Positions 31,562 to 39,446 of a DNA stretch of 49,191 nucleotides are shown here, piece by piece. Origin of the DNA: a virus. The translations under genes were made by a program, and so were the position numbers. The stretch covers positions 1 to 49,191 of IMG/VR virus record IMGVR_UViG_3300020140_000001. One strand, 5' to 3'. The notes beneath the pieces are model-generated. The model made no database searches and was not told the DNA's origin. It saw only the letters and a program-made list of their open reading frames with translations. Each line of letters opens with the position of its first letter. The first letter of the stretch is position 1.

Positions 31562-33230
31562 CTGTAGCTACTGGCCCTCTCGCATCCATATCGTATATTC
31601 TCGATGTAGAGTCTATCAGATCGCGCCATTGACCAAAAGGAAAATACTTGTATTCCTCGATAAACCAGGACGTCAGGTCATACATCCGACCCTCTTGATC
31701 CACGCACCGGATCGAGCGGGATATCAGCTCCGGACTACCGCCCTCGACCGCCCGCATCTGCTGCGATGTCAGGCCCTGGTGCTCGTGATAGACGATCTCG
31801 CCGAAACTCTTGCTCTCCGCATCGGTATCAACGGACCAGGTCATGGCGCGGCCCTCTCGCCAGATCTCGCGCGGCAGAAAGAACCGCCCATTGCGGAAGT
31901 CCGGCTCTAGTCGCTCGACGCGCTCTTTCTTTGAGTCGCCGCCTTCACGTGGCCAGTTTAGTTCCTGGATGACGAAGTGGCTGTCCGGTATCTTGCGCTT
32001 GGCGTCGATATCCATCTGCTCGGCGAAATACTCGTCGTCCGACTGCGCGCCATACCGCTCGTACCCGACCGAGATATGCTGGACGCCACGCATCGCGCCC
32101 CACTTGCGTCGCAGGTTGCGGAGCGATGTCCACCGCTGGCTGAGCGTCATCCGGTGGCACACGCCATCGAGCAGGAACTTCGCGCCGGCCGATGATACGC
32201 CGATCACTGAAATCGCGGTGTTGTCCGAGGTAGCCGATTTACCACGGCTCGGATCACACATGATGTAAACGTTAAGCGTGCGGGGGCGCACTTCGTAGTT
32301 GCGGAGCCACTGAGTGCGGAAGGTGGCGGCGGAGTCTGCCATTGGGTTTTGGAGCAGTTGTGCCGCGATAGTAGCTCGGGACATTTCTCCGAGCTTAGCG
32401 GACCATTGAGCGTTGGTCAGGAATACCGGGCGTCCGTCAAACCTACCATTGTGCGTCGCTGGATATACACGAGGAGTGACATTGCCTCGCGCTAGGATCG
32501 AGGAGTAGCTATCATATAACGAATAACGCGTGCCGATGAAGCGCTTGGAAGCGTTCGCCGCACCAAGGTTATAGGACAGTTCGAGCGCCTTAGTCGTCTT
32601 CTCGATCTGCTCGCCAGTCGAGACATTCTCCAGCGTGACCACGTCATCATAGACCAGCTTGTTAAAATGCTTCGATGTTGGCTGGCCGTCTACTAGGCCC
32701 CATGCCTCGATCGTGCTTTCCTTCGGATTGCTCTTCCGCTTAACGATTAGGCCGCCGTCTTCTGACCAGCGTGGGCTTTCCTTATGCGGCAGCGCATAAA
32801 GCACATCGGGATATATTGCCTTGAGTATCTCGTTCTCTTCCAGCTCGCGCTTGATCTGGACGAGAAAGCCCTTCGCAATAGGACGGGTATGGCTGAAGAT
32901 CCCGAACGTTTGCTCCGGGTCGCAGAGAATGTCTTGGACCGTTTTGCCAAATGTCTGAATTGTACTTTTATAATGGCCCCGAGCCCATAGGTCCAAACAT
33001 TCATCAGGGGTAGCTTGCACTTCGCGGCATCGCTCGAACAACCAATCGTTGTTAACATCTGGCCGACGCAGCAAACGGACCAGCAGGTAAAAAAGATCGG
33101 CACGTCCGAGTTCAGCTTCTACCTGGTGCCACTCAAGTCGCTTGCTACCAGTGAGGCAATCCGCCTGCATGTCGGCGTACCACTGCCACGCCTCACGTCG
33201 AGACTTTGGAAGCTCAATGCTGAGTTGCAT
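31521..33230 (-). CDS. Terminase large subunit
   Basis: A 569-residue packaging motor. It starts MQLSIELPKSRREAWQWYAD. A Walker A-like element is WARGHYKSTI (about residues 82-91), the aromatic-spaced variant typical of many TerL proteins. Walker B is KLVYDDVVTLEN (about 190-200), followed by coupling motif-like ASKRFIGTRYSLYD. The RNase H-like nuclease domain begins near MCDPSRGKSATSDNTAISVI with the first catalytic Asp; DGVCHR and later Asp residues follow. It cuts and pumps DNA into the prohead through the portal. The frame is open to 33299, but 33230 is the better ATG and overlaps TerS by 17 bases. The C-terminus LEPVEHWDR is duplicated in the next gene. Confidence 0.9.
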   Translation of the reverse strand: MQLSIELPKSRREAWQWYADMQADCLTGSKRLEWHQVEAELGRADLFYLLVRLLRRPDVNNDWLFERCREVQATPDECLDLWARGHYKSTIQTFGKTVQDILCDPEQTFGIFSHTRPIAKGFLVQIKRELEENEILKAIYPDVLYALPHKESPRWSEDGGLIVKRKSNPKESTIEAWGLVDGQPTSKHFNKLVYDDVVTLENVSTGEQIEKTTKALELSYNLGAANASKRFIGTRYSLYDSYSSILARGNVTPRVYPATHNGRFDGRPVFLTNAQWSAKLGEMSRATIAAQLLQNPMADSAATFRTQWLRNYEVRPRTLNVYIMCDPSRGKSATSDNTAISVIGVSSAGAKFLLDGVCHRMTLSQRWTSLRNLRRKWGAMRGVQHISVGYERYGAQSDDEYFAEQMDIDAKRKIPDSHFVIQELNWPREGGDSKKERVERLEPDFRNGRFFLPREIWREGRAMTWSVDTDAESKSFGEIVYHEHQGLTSQQMRAVEGGSPELISRSIRCVDQEGRMYDLTSWFIEEYKYFPFGQWRDLIDSTSRIYDMDARGPVATDVRSLEPVEHWDR

Positions 33231-33612
33231 CTTGCTCGTGGGACTTAACGAACTCTGCCAGATAACCAAGCACCACCGGCCGATTATCCTCCACGTCATT
33301 GATCGTGACGTTGGCGTTGAGTTCCGTCTCCTGCTTCACCTTGCCGTCCACGCGGTCGAAGATTTCGCGGGCGGCGGTCATATCGCCACCGATTGCTGCC
33401 TCGACCACGGCGTCGGCTACCATCGCGAGCTTTTTGGTGGGTTTTCCTTCCGCATCGACGGCGGCACGGTGGAGCGCCAGCATGAGGGCGTCCTTCATCA
33501 GCTTGTCCGGCTTATGGCCGACAGAGGGTGTTTTTCGCGCTGCCACGTCTTTAGCCCATAAACCTTTGAACGGTAGGACATCGCCGCTAGCATATTCCGT
33601 CCCGCCGCGCAA
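33214..33612 (-). CDS. Terminase small subunit-like protein
   Basis: About 132 residues just before TerL. The core KPDKLMKDALMLALHRAAVD then LAMVADAVVEAAIGGDMTAA then REIFDRVDGKVKQETEL matches the small terminase / DUF5681-like layout with a central helical repeat and an acidic tail. TerS binds pac or cos DNA and delivers it to TerL. Start uncertain: the TTG at 33612 reads LRGGTEYASGDVLPFKGLWA, which looks natural. No strong ribosome site was found. Overlaps TerL by 17 bases. Confidence 0.65.
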   Translation of the reverse strand: MRGGTEYASGDVLPFKGLWAKDVAARKTPSVGHKPDKLMKDALMLALHRAAVDAEGKPTKKLAMVADAVVEAAIGGDMTAAREIFDRVDGKVKQETELNANVTINDVEDNRPVVLGYLAEFVKSHEQDATQH

Positions 33613-33781
33613 GGATGTTTCGTTGTGGAGCGCGGCGACGGATTAACACGCTACACCGCCCAGGAGCGTCCCACACGGCGTCCAGCACCCGAACCATGCC
33701 TGAACCCGTCTGCCGGCTCCTGCGCCTTGTGGCGCGTCCTGGCGTCCGGCAATGGCTGGATGAGATGGTTCGGTAGGTCAC
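33587..33781 (-). CDS. Possible small arginine-rich protein
   Basis: A 64-residue frame beginning at GTG 33781 (VTYRTISSSHCRTPGRATRR), in GTGA overlap with the upstream stop. It is very rich in Arg and Ser and overlaps the TerS start by 26 bases. The overlap style fits the operon, but the composition is also what a shadow frame in GC-rich DNA looks like. Another frame (33651-33857) is open here too. I rate it as possible only. Confidence 0.3.
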   Translation of the reverse strand: MTYRTISSSHCRTPGRATRRRSRQTGSGMVRVLDAVWDAPGRCSVLIRRRAPQRNILARRDGIC

Positions 33782-33918
33782 TGGTAGCGGCCCTGGGCGT
33801 CGAGGTAGTCGGAGTGATGAAGCCGCCAGAATATCTCCCGCGGCATGCACCTGGCAAAATCCCGGTTGCATCGGGCTCGCCAATACCGCCGCAGCCGCCA
33901 GCCGTCGTAGCTGGTCAT
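33778..33918 (-). CDS. Small Trp/Arg-rich protein
   Basis: A 46-residue ORF starting MTSYDGWRLRRYWRARCNRD and continuing FARCMPREIFWRLHHSDYLD. Aromatic and basic residues make it look like a genuine small protein. Its ATG overlaps the upstream stop (ATGA at 33915-33918). Unknown function; the first genes of the packaging operon are often small and unclassified. Confidence 0.5.
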   Translation of the reverse strand: MTSYDGWRLRRYWRARCNRDFARCMPREIFWRLHHSDYLDAQGRYQ

Positions 33919-34121
33919 GGTTCATCCACCGAGTGATCGAACCACCACTTGCAGGCCATCTGCTGGGGGAGTTGGTGGCCACGGAGCATGGTCCAGCCCA
34001 TTGCGATGCGGGTATCGGCCTGCCACCTGGCCCAGCGCTGGGAGCGGCGGCGCTGGAGTTCGTCGGACACCACGACAACTGCCACGAGGATGGCGGCCAG
34101 GGCGGCTACGATGGCGGTCAT
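33915..34121 (-). CDS. Single-pass membrane protein
   Basis: A 68-residue protein with one N-terminal membrane helix (MTAIVAALAAILVAVVVVSD) followed by a charged Arg/Trp/Gln region (ELQRRRSQRWARWQADTRIA). Start fixed by the ATGA overlap at 34118-34121. The N-in membrane anchor with a polar C-terminus is compatible with an i-spanin or accessory lysis role, but no lipoprotein partner was seen nearby, so this is only a guess. Confidence 0.55.
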   Translation of the reverse strand: MTAIVAALAAILVAVVVVSDELQRRRSQRWARWQADTRIAMGWTMLRGHQLPQQMACKWWFDHSVDEP

Positions 34122-34528
34122 GGCTGCACCAGCAACGCGATAGCTGCGGCGCGGAGGGCTGGGTCTGCGGTCTCGTGGGCGATCTCGCAGAGGCGGTAGC
34201 GCTGCTGCGGGGTGAGGGCGCCTGATGAAGACTTCAGACCGCCGCAATCGCATGGACCGGGCTCATAAGCCGGCCCGTTGTAGATGGCGCAATCACACCA
34301 ATGAATAATTGGATCTTCGCACTCAGGCGGGGTGAGGGGCGCGTGCATCTGCGTGTAGGCGCCGGAAGCGGAGGGGAGGCTGTGCTGGCCCAGCAAGGCG
34401 CCGAGGTCTCCCAGTTGCTGACCGGCGGCGGTTGTAACCTGGAGGTTCCTGTAGTCCTGCGGCATTTCGGCCCCGGCTAGCTTACCTAACAACTCCAGGT
34501 CACGGAGGTATGCGTGATTTTTGGTCAT
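34118..34528 (-). CDS. First gene of the late/packaging operon, hypothetical
   Basis: A 136-residue protein (MTKNHAYLRDLELLGKLAGA) with DPIIHWCDCAIYNGPAYEPG and CDCGG, four Cys and a His that could bind a metal. AAAGGA lies nine bases before the ATG, and no overlapping gene precedes it, so this is probably the first gene translated from a promoter in or near the CGTATC repeat region. Function unknown. Confidence 0.6.
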   Translation of the reverse strand: MTKNHAYLRDLELLGKLAGAEMPQDYRNLQVTTAAGQQLGDLGALLGQHSLPSASGAYTQMHAPLTPPECEDPIIHWCDCAIYNGPAYEPGPCDCGGLKSSSGALTPQQRYRLCEIAHETADPALRAAAIALLVQP

Positions 34529-34564
34529 GGGTGTTGTCCTTTCTGTGCGGGGCAAAACACGGCA

Positions 34565-34739
34565 CGTATCGTATCGGCGGGGACCCCTAGGAAAGGGAGC
34601 GATACGATACGCACCCTCCTAGGGCCGCTGCGTATCAGCAACGTATCGCGATACTCGTAGCTATTACAGTAGGTTAGCGTCATCTGTCACCGTAGCAAAT
34701 AGGGCTGGCGTATCGGTTTCGTATCGCTTGTCTCGTATC
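34565..34739. repeat. CGTATC iteron array (candidate origin or operator)
   Basis: This 228-base intergenic gap holds nine exact CGTATC copies: plus strand at 34565, 34570, 34631, 34642, 34709, 34720 and 34734, minus strand at 34601 and 34606. They form a 12-base inverted repeat CGTATCGTATCG (34565-34576) / CGATACGATACG (34600-34611) and the palindrome GTATCGCGATAC (34643-34654). Two pairs are spaced exactly 11 bases (34631/34642 and 34709/34720), about one helical turn. It lies between the end of the primase-helicase gene and the packaging operon. Replication origin iterons or a late-promoter operator are both possible. Confidence 0.8.
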
Positions 34740-34756
34740 GTCAACAAACATATGGT

Positions 34757-36691
34757 TCATTCCGGATCGGACTTGTTTAATTCGGCCTTCCCGGTATCAG
34801 TGATCACCCACTTGCGGCGGTGGATCTTCACCAGCTTGTCCATCTTCAGTCGCTCCAGGCAACGCTGCACCTTGGCCTTGAGAGGTATGCCGCGCTCATT
34901 GGTCCACCCTGCGCCGTCAGCGATACCGGCCAGGGAAATTCCTGGCTGAGTTCGGAGCCAGAGGAGAACCGCGTTCTCGTCGCTTATCGCTTGCTTGGCT
35001 CTGTTCGCCGCCCCCTCGGGGGATTGTGGCTCAGCGATCACAGAAACGAGGGGGCGCTTCTTGGCGTCGAGGAGGGTGGGGACGCGGATAGGACGAAGAA
35101 TGAATGGGATGGGGTCGAAGTCCGCCCCACGGAGTTTCCCCTGCCAGTGCAAGGTAGTGTTTTCCCCTAGCGAGTCCGACCACAACGTAAGGTTGCCGTC
35201 TAACTCGTTGAGGAATGCGCCCCCTCCTCGTGGCAGGAGGTTATCTCGGTCTGCGGCTTTCACGGGATGGGACAGGACGACAACGGCAGGGTTGCCGGTG
35301 CAGCGGTTGAGAATGCGGAGTGTGCGGCCATACTCTCCCATCTGGACGTTGCTATTGTCATCGTCGCCGGGGAAGTAAGCGGCGGCCGTATCAGCCACGA
35401 TCAGGACAGGATCGAGGGCGAGCGCGTCTATATCATCCTTCAGACGCGCGGCTTCCTCTGGCGTCATCGGGAAATTCACCGGTAGAACATGGGGCGCTCG
35501 CTGGGGATCTATGTTGTATTCCTGACAGGCGGCGTGCATACGGCCGCAAAGGTCATCTGGATTTTCGCCGGCAAGAAATACAACGTTGCCTTTGGTGGTT
35601 TCCAGCGGCCCGATATGCCTGCCAGTCGTGACCATGCAGCTCAGATACAACCATACCGCGGTCTTTCCATGCCCGGTTTTGGATGTGCAGGCATAAAGTC
35701 TTGTGCGCTGCACAATACCGTCGATGATGTAGTCTGGGGCGACAAACGAAGCCATGAACTCCTCTCCCGTCTTGATGCGGGAGAACGGTTTCTGGATCCG
35801 AAGCATAAGCCACCGCTCGGGTTCCAACGGCGTAACATCGGCGGCGTCGGCCCCGTCCAGCAGGTCATCGACCCGTAGGGTAGACGCGCGCGGGAGTTGG
35901 GTGGCTAGGAACTTTGCTGCCTTGTGCCCTGGTTCGTCGTTATCCGGCCAAATCACCACCTTCCGCGTGAGAAGCGGACCAAGGTCTGCCTTGTCGGCCG
36001 ATTCTGCTCCATTAGGCCACGCTAGGCAGGCATAGGATGGTAGAAGCGCCTGAGCGGCGTCGGCAGCCTTCTCGCCCTCACAGAGCACCACGGGGGAAGT
36101 AGGACGGGCAGCCAATCTACCCAGGCCATAGAGCGGGCGCGGCGCTAGCGGAGACTTCTTGTGCCACCCTGCATGACCCTCGAACGTGCCATAGGTGACA
36201 GGAACAAACCGCTTGCGCTCAGTGCCGCGGGCCTCGATGCGGCCTACGTAGTGGGTAATGGCGCCACTGGCGTCTGTGTACTCGTACACCACGTCCATGC
36301 TGTCGAGCAGATCGGATGGACGTCGCACACCTGCTGGGGGCGGCACGATCGGATGCCATCCTGGTTGCCTGGAATGACCATTGGCCTTCTTCGGCGGAGG
36401 GGGAGCGTCTGTGATGCCAAGAGAAGTGGCAAGCTCGCGAGCGGTGTCCCCTAGTGATTTGTGGAGGCTGGCGGCACGAAGGTCAATGAGATCGGCACCC
36501 TTTTGGCCGGTAGCGAAGTCTGACCATACACCGGTGTCGAGATTGACGGAGAGGGACTCGCCCGGCTCTCCAGATACATTTCCAATCTTGAACTCGCGCC
36601 CGATCTTACGGCCGAGGGGAAACCACGACGCTAAGAGACTGTCGGCTTGCGAAAGCGACGCCCTTTTGATCTGGTCGAAAGGTATGGGCAC
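34757..36691 (-). CDS. Bifunctional primase-helicase (TOPRIM + RecA-like ATPase)
   Basis: A 644-residue replication protein. The first 100 residues contain VWSDFATGQKGADLIDL, as in DUF3987/RepA-type primase fronts. A TOPRIM domain lies at about 198-270: PVVLCEGEKAADAAQALLP and KVVIWPDNDEPG carry the Glu and Asp-x-Asp residues. An AAA_25/RepA-like ATPase follows: Walker A TSKTGHGKT (336-344) and Walker B PVLIVADTAAAYFPGDDD. The C-terminal 70 residues form a winged helix (GIPLKAKVQRCLERLKMDKL). It would prime and unwind phage DNA. It is the last gene of the repressor-side leftward operon and abuts the iteron region. Confidence 0.85.
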   Translation of the reverse strand: MPIPFDQIKRASLSQADSLLASWFPLGRKIGREFKIGNVSGEPGESLSVNLDTGVWSDFATGQKGADLIDLRAASLHKSLGDTARELATSLGITDAPPPPKKANGHSRQPGWHPIVPPPAGVRRPSDLLDSMDVVYEYTDASGAITHYVGRIEARGTERKRFVPVTYGTFEGHAGWHKKSPLAPRPLYGLGRLAARPTSPVVLCEGEKAADAAQALLPSYACLAWPNGAESADKADLGPLLTRKVVIWPDNDEPGHKAAKFLATQLPRASTLRVDDLLDGADAADVTPLEPERWLMLRIQKPFSRIKTGEEFMASFVAPDYIIDGIVQRTRLYACTSKTGHGKTAVWLYLSCMVTTGRHIGPLETTKGNVVFLAGENPDDLCGRMHAACQEYNIDPQRAPHVLPVNFPMTPEEAARLKDDIDALALDPVLIVADTAAAYFPGDDDNSNVQMGEYGRTLRILNRCTGNPAVVVLSHPVKAADRDNLLPRGGGAFLNELDGNLTLWSDSLGENTTLHWQGKLRGADFDPIPFILRPIRVPTLLDAKKRPLVSVIAEPQSPEGAANRAKQAISDENAVLLWLRTQPGISLAGIADGAGWTNERGIPLKAKVQRCLERLKMDKLVKIHRRKWVITDTGKAELNKSDPE

Positions 36692-36701
36692 AACAGCGCC
36701 C

Positions 36702-36917
36702 TCAAATTGGGGTAACTATCACCGTCTCAAGGCATTCCCGGTCCATAGTGGTGCCGACATAACGGCCGAACTTCCGCGCGTCGTCCACGGCCTGCATGAT
36801 GCCAAGGGCACGGCGAATAATGGCGGATCTGGTTAGACCATGCTCAGTGCCCAAGCGGTCGAGAACTTCGCGCGTCGCGGGGGCCATCCGCACATTGACC
36901 ACGACTGTCGCGTCCAT
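36702..36917 (-). CDS. Ribbon-helix-helix DNA-binding protein
   Basis: A 71-residue protein (MDATVVVNVRMAPATREVLD). The pattern of a short beta strand (VVVNVRM), helix (PATREVLDRLGTEHG), turn and helix (TRSAIIRRALGIMQAVDD) is that of Arc/CopG/MetJ-type RHH regulators, which dimerise and insert the strand in the DNA major groove. It has its own upstream gap of about 115 bases with an inverted repeat, fitting autoregulation. It precedes the primase-helicase by 10 bases. The frame could start at 36947, but ATG 36917 begins the RHH fold. Confidence 0.75.
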   Translation of the reverse strand: MDATVVVNVRMAPATREVLDRLGTEHGLTRSAIIRRALGIMQAVDDARKFGRYVGTTMDRECLETVIVTPI

Positions 36918-37032
36918 TGACCGTTTCCCCACCGCTATGCACACCAAATGTATATCATCGTGGCATACAAATTAGGGGTTGGTCAAGTGTCTTTTCACAT
37001 CCCTGTTATCGTGCGCTTAGTCGCGCCCGAGG
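36918..37032 (-). promoter_or_regulatory. Putative promoter/operator before the RHH gene
   Basis: This 115-base gap is non-coding and more AT-rich than its surroundings. On the minus strand it has TTGACC followed by an AT-rich stretch with TATGCC and TATACA. The inverted repeat TGTAT-N11-ATACA (about 36952-36970 on the plus strand, TGTATATC...GGCATACA) could bind a dimeric RHH protein. The spacing of the -10 to the -35 is not ideal, so the promoter is only tentative. Confidence 0.35.
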
Positions 37033-37971
37033 TCAACGGGAGTCTACCACCGCGCGCCCGATCAGTTCCGCGATTTGCGGGACGAGCGAGTTGCCGAGAG
37101 CTTTAACTCGCTCCACCCGATAGGAAGGCCCATCATCCATTCCAAGAAGCGCGGGTTCACTTGGCCACTGTGATTGCCAGACATCCCCGATAGCTGCTCG
37201 TTCAGCGGCCTGGTATTCCTCTCGTGTGTCTTCTGACTGGCATTTCCACTTCTCCAATCCATCGCGGTAGGCCTGGCCAGCGTGCCAGCGTGTCGCGTCT
37301 CGTATCCACGCAAAACTGTCAGAAGGTCGCCGCGCCCTCCCCTGTCCCCGTCCGACGCGCGTGGTGTTGGCAGCATTCGGGCGATAACTGTCTCCAGGTT
37401 CGGAAATCTGTCCCAAGCTTTCGCCTGTGCTTCCAGCGTAATAGTCGCAGCCATTGCGCTGCAAGCTCTTGGCGTCGGCAGCATCGTGCGCGACGATCCA
37501 AACACGGTCGCGGTAGTGAGGGGCGCCGACGGCGCTCGCCGGTACGCAATCCCATTCAGTGTCAAACCCGATCTCGGCCATTTCTCCGAGAACGACATCC
37601 AGCCCATCTCCAACGAGCGCTGCCACGTTTTCCACGATCGCGTGCTTTGGTCGTACCAGGCGAATGGCTCGCACCAGTTCCCGGTAGAGTCCTGAATTGG
37701 AGCCGGTAAGTCCGGCGCGCTTGCCAGCGCGGGATACATCCTGACACGGGAAGCCTCCGCAGATGACATCAACTCGAATGCCGTCATGTCGAAGCTGGTC
37801 AGCGGTGAGCGTCCGAACATCGTCATAGCAGGGCACCTCTGGCCAGTGTTTTGCCAGCACGCGCTGGCAGAATGGGTCGGATTCGCAGAATGCAACGGTG
37901 CGCATGCCAGCGCGCTCCAGACCTAGGGAGAATGCACCAATGCCTGAGAAAAGGTCGAGGATACGCATCAC
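37033..37971 (-). CDS. DNA (cytosine-5) methyltransferase
   Basis: A 312-residue C5 methyltransferase. Motif I: LDLFSGIGAFSLGLERAG (5-22). Motif IV with the catalytic Cys: CGGFPCQDVS (71-80; C76). Motif VI: AIVENVAALV (ENV at 114-116). Motif VIII: YRDRVWIVAH near 155. The target region is short, and the C-terminus has the motif IX/X pattern VERVKALGNSLVPQIAELIG. Orphan phage enzymes of this kind protect DNA from host restriction. The last 250 codons also carry a second open gene in another frame (37062-37826). Starts at ATG 37971 (or 37968), overlapping the previous gene. Confidence 0.9.
   Translation of the reverse strand: MMRILDLFSGIGAFSLGLERAGMRTVAFCESDPFCQRVLAKHWPEVPCYDDVRTLTADQLRHDGIRVDVICGGFPCQDVSRAGKRAGLTGSNSGLYRELVRAIRLVRPKHAIVENVAALVGDGLDVVLGEMAEIGFDTEWDCVPASAVGAPHYRDRVWIVAHDAADAKSLQRNGCDYYAGSTGESLGQISEPGDSYRPNAANTTRVGRGQGRARRPSDSFAWIRDATRWHAGQAYRDGLEKWKCQSEDTREEYQAAERAAIGDVWQSQWPSEPALLGMDDGPSYRVERVKALGNSLVPQIAELIGRAVVDSR
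37062..37826 (-). CDS. Overlapping-frame phage protein within the C5 methyltransferase gene
   Basis: A second frame is open on the same strand inside the methyltransferase gene (about 254 residues from ATG 37826; open to 37895). Its sequence is not random: EPFAWYDQSTRSWKTWQRSL then FSEKWPRSGLTLNGIAYR, LPTPRASDGDRGGRGDLLTV and VNPRFLEWMMGLPIGWSEL follow the order of a known phage protein family that is often found next to cytosine methyltransferases (FxWYD-x-x-T-x-SW, SGLxx-NGxAY, LPTPxAxD, LNPxFVEWMMGLPxGW). The methyltransferase frame has its own family motifs over the same bases. Role unknown. Dual coding over about 770 bases is rare. Confidence 0.7.
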   Translation of the reverse strand: MTMFGRSPLTSFDMTAFELMSSAEASRVRMYPALASAPDLPAPIQDSTGNWCEPFAWYDQSTRSWKTWQRSLEMGWMSFSEKWPRSGLTLNGIAYRRAPSAPLTTATVFGSSRTMLPTPRACSAMAATITLEAQAKAWDRFPNLETVIARMLPTPRASDGDRGGRGDLLTVLRGYETRHAGTLARPTAMDWRSGNASQKTHERNTRPLNEQLSGMSGNHSGQVNPRFLEWMMGLPIGWSELKLSATRSSRKSRN

Positions 37972-38675
37972 TCAGCGTCCCTCAAGCTGTCCAGCACCGG
38001 TAGCGTGGGCGCGCGCCCGTAGTAGCGTGGACGCTCGATCGACGGCGCCCTCCTCCGCGCGGTGCGGTGGTTGTACTTCGGCTGCCCGAGCCCGAGCTTG
38101 GCGATGTGGTGGGAAACGGCGTGATAGCTCAGCCCTAACTCGCGCGCCATTGCGTCGATGCGCGGCCGCGGCACTTGTGCTACCAGCTCGTGGAGATGCG
38201 CCTCGCGATCGGCCGTCCAGATCCAGTTGGGGCGTTCCGACGAACCAACCGGCAGCGTTATCGCGTCTTCAGCGTTCCACCTGTGCTCGATGCGCCAGCG
38301 AAGCAGGCTCAGTCTGACCAGACACCTCGCGTCGGACGCCCACGCCTTACACGGTTTGGTTTCCCCGAGGGCGGTAACCGGGAGAGCGTTCGTCGGATTG
38401 TCGCGTGACTTGTCAACGAACCTACAGTTCGCCGGGCTGTAGCCGGCTTTGCTATCGATCCTGCTTAGTGCCAGCCCTGGCTTGAAGCCGTTCCGGTTGG
38501 CCCAATCGGAGAAGGCGGAGAAATCCAGCCACTCCTGACAGACGGTGATGCCGCGCGCCCCACAACTCGCGTAGCCTTCGGCGCGAGGGTTGGTGCACCG
38601 CGTCTTCATGTGGTCCCATACGCTGTAGAGCGATGAGACCTTGCCCCCGCTCGCGTGCCCGTGCTTGTAGCTCAT
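37968..38675 (-). CDS. Homing-endonuclease-like protein (AP2/HNH-type front, HTH end)
   Basis: A 235-residue protein (MSYKHGHASGGKVSSLYSVW). The front half has the signature of a widespread phage family related to HNH/AP2 mobile genes: YSVWDHMKTRCTNPRAEGYA, GITVCQEWLDFSAFSDWANR, then LSRIDSKAGYSPANCRFVDK. The back half includes NWIWTADREAHLHELVAQ and a HTH (PRPRIDAMARELGLSYHAVS). Probably a mobile endonuclease inserted in this operon. The frame is open to 38789, but the region before 38675 codes for another small gene. No introns were found around it. Confidence 0.65.
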   Translation of the reverse strand: MSYKHGHASGGKVSSLYSVWDHMKTRCTNPRAEGYASCGARGITVCQEWLDFSAFSDWANRNGFKPGLALSRIDSKAGYSPANCRFVDKSRDNPTNALPVTALGETKPCKAWASDARCLVRLSLLRWRIEHRWNAEDAITLPVGSSERPNWIWTADREAHLHELVAQVPRPRIDAMARELGLSYHAVSHHIAKLGLGQPKYNHRTARRRAPSIERPRYYGRAPTLPVLDSLRDAE

Positions 38676-38682
38676 CGGCCGC

Positions 38683-38859
38683 TCACTTCGCACTGTCGAT
38701 CGCTGGAAGATGCAAGCACTCTGGCGGGTCGCCGCCACCAGGCTGCAGCGTACCGTGAAGCGTGATTTTCCAGCCCCAACTATCGACAAGTTCCCCGACG
38801 ACAGTTCCGGGCTCGATGCCCTTGGCCAGCGTGCCGGTCCATGCAGGATTTCCGCTCAT
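38683..38859 (-). CDS. Small hypothetical protein
   Basis: A 58-residue ORF starting MSGNPAWTGTLAKGIEPGTV with VVGELVDSWGWKITLHGTLQ, a small beta-rich sequence. Its ATG overlaps the stop of the VRR-NUC gene (ATGA), and the endonuclease gene follows eight bases after its stop. Unknown family. Confidence 0.55.
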   Translation of the reverse strand: MSGNPAWTGTLAKGIEPGTVVGELVDSWGWKITLHGTLQPGGGDPPECLHLPAIDSAK

Positions 38860-39446
38860 CCCACCAACAACCTCTCCCGCGCCCAGCCGAACTTCCGCTG
38901 CCCGGCCGTGGGCCGAGAGCGGGGGCGCGACTTGCCGGGTTTATGCGGCGTCTCGGCTTTCAGCTCAGCAGTACGAACCGCAGCCTCAGCGCGCGCTTGG
39001 TACTCGACCGTAAGGCTGTCGATGTTATGGGCCAGTTCAATCCCAGCAAAGTCGAGATAGTATCGGACGTGTGCGATCGACCACGCCGTCCCACGAGGAA
39101 CTTTGCATGCGTCCAGGGCGTGAGCTACGGACTTCTGGTTTTCGGAAAGGCCGTTCTTGCCCCACTTCAGCTCCAACCAACACGATTTGGCAGGCAACTG
39201 CACCACGTAGAGGTCCGGCAGTCCGCTCACCATGCCGCGCAGCTTTGCCCTAGCGCGAGCGTTCTCCGTCATCTCGTTCTCGTTGACGGTCGCCGCCACG
39301 AACATGGGACCGACAACGGCGCGCTTGATGAAAGCTACCGCAACCTTCTGGAACTCCTGTTCGCGGTGCACAATCCGGCGCGGACCGCGAATCTCCTCGT
39401 CTTCCATGAGCGCGGGCGCCGGCACGGTCGGATGGTTATCGGCCAT
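38856..39446 (-). CDS. VRR-NUC domain nuclease
   Basis: A 196-residue protein. The VRR-NUC (PD-D/ExK type) core is at about residues 60-130: ARAKLRGMVSGLPDLYVVQL with the G-x-PD element, then CWLELKWGKNGLSENQKSVA with the E-x-K pair, then HALDACKVPRGTAWSI. Phage VRR-NUC proteins are small structure-specific nucleases linked to replication or recombination. The C-terminal 60 residues are basic and disordered (KPGKSRPRSRPTAGQRKF). ATG 39446 overlaps the next gene upstream by 11 bases. Confidence 0.85.
   Translation of the reverse strand: MADNHPTVPAPALMEDEEIRGPRRIVHREQEFQKVAVAFIKRAVVGPMFVAATVNENEMTENARARAKLRGMVSGLPDLYVVQLPAKSCWLELKWGKNGLSENQKSVAHALDACKVPRGTAWSIAHVRYYLDFAGIELAHNIDSLTVEYQARAEAAVRTAELKAETPHKPGKSRPRSRPTAGQRKFGWARERLLVG

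Noticed and set aside
34565-34739. CRISPR array
   Set aside because: Motifs are only six bases, unevenly spaced and on both strands; there are no regular spacers.
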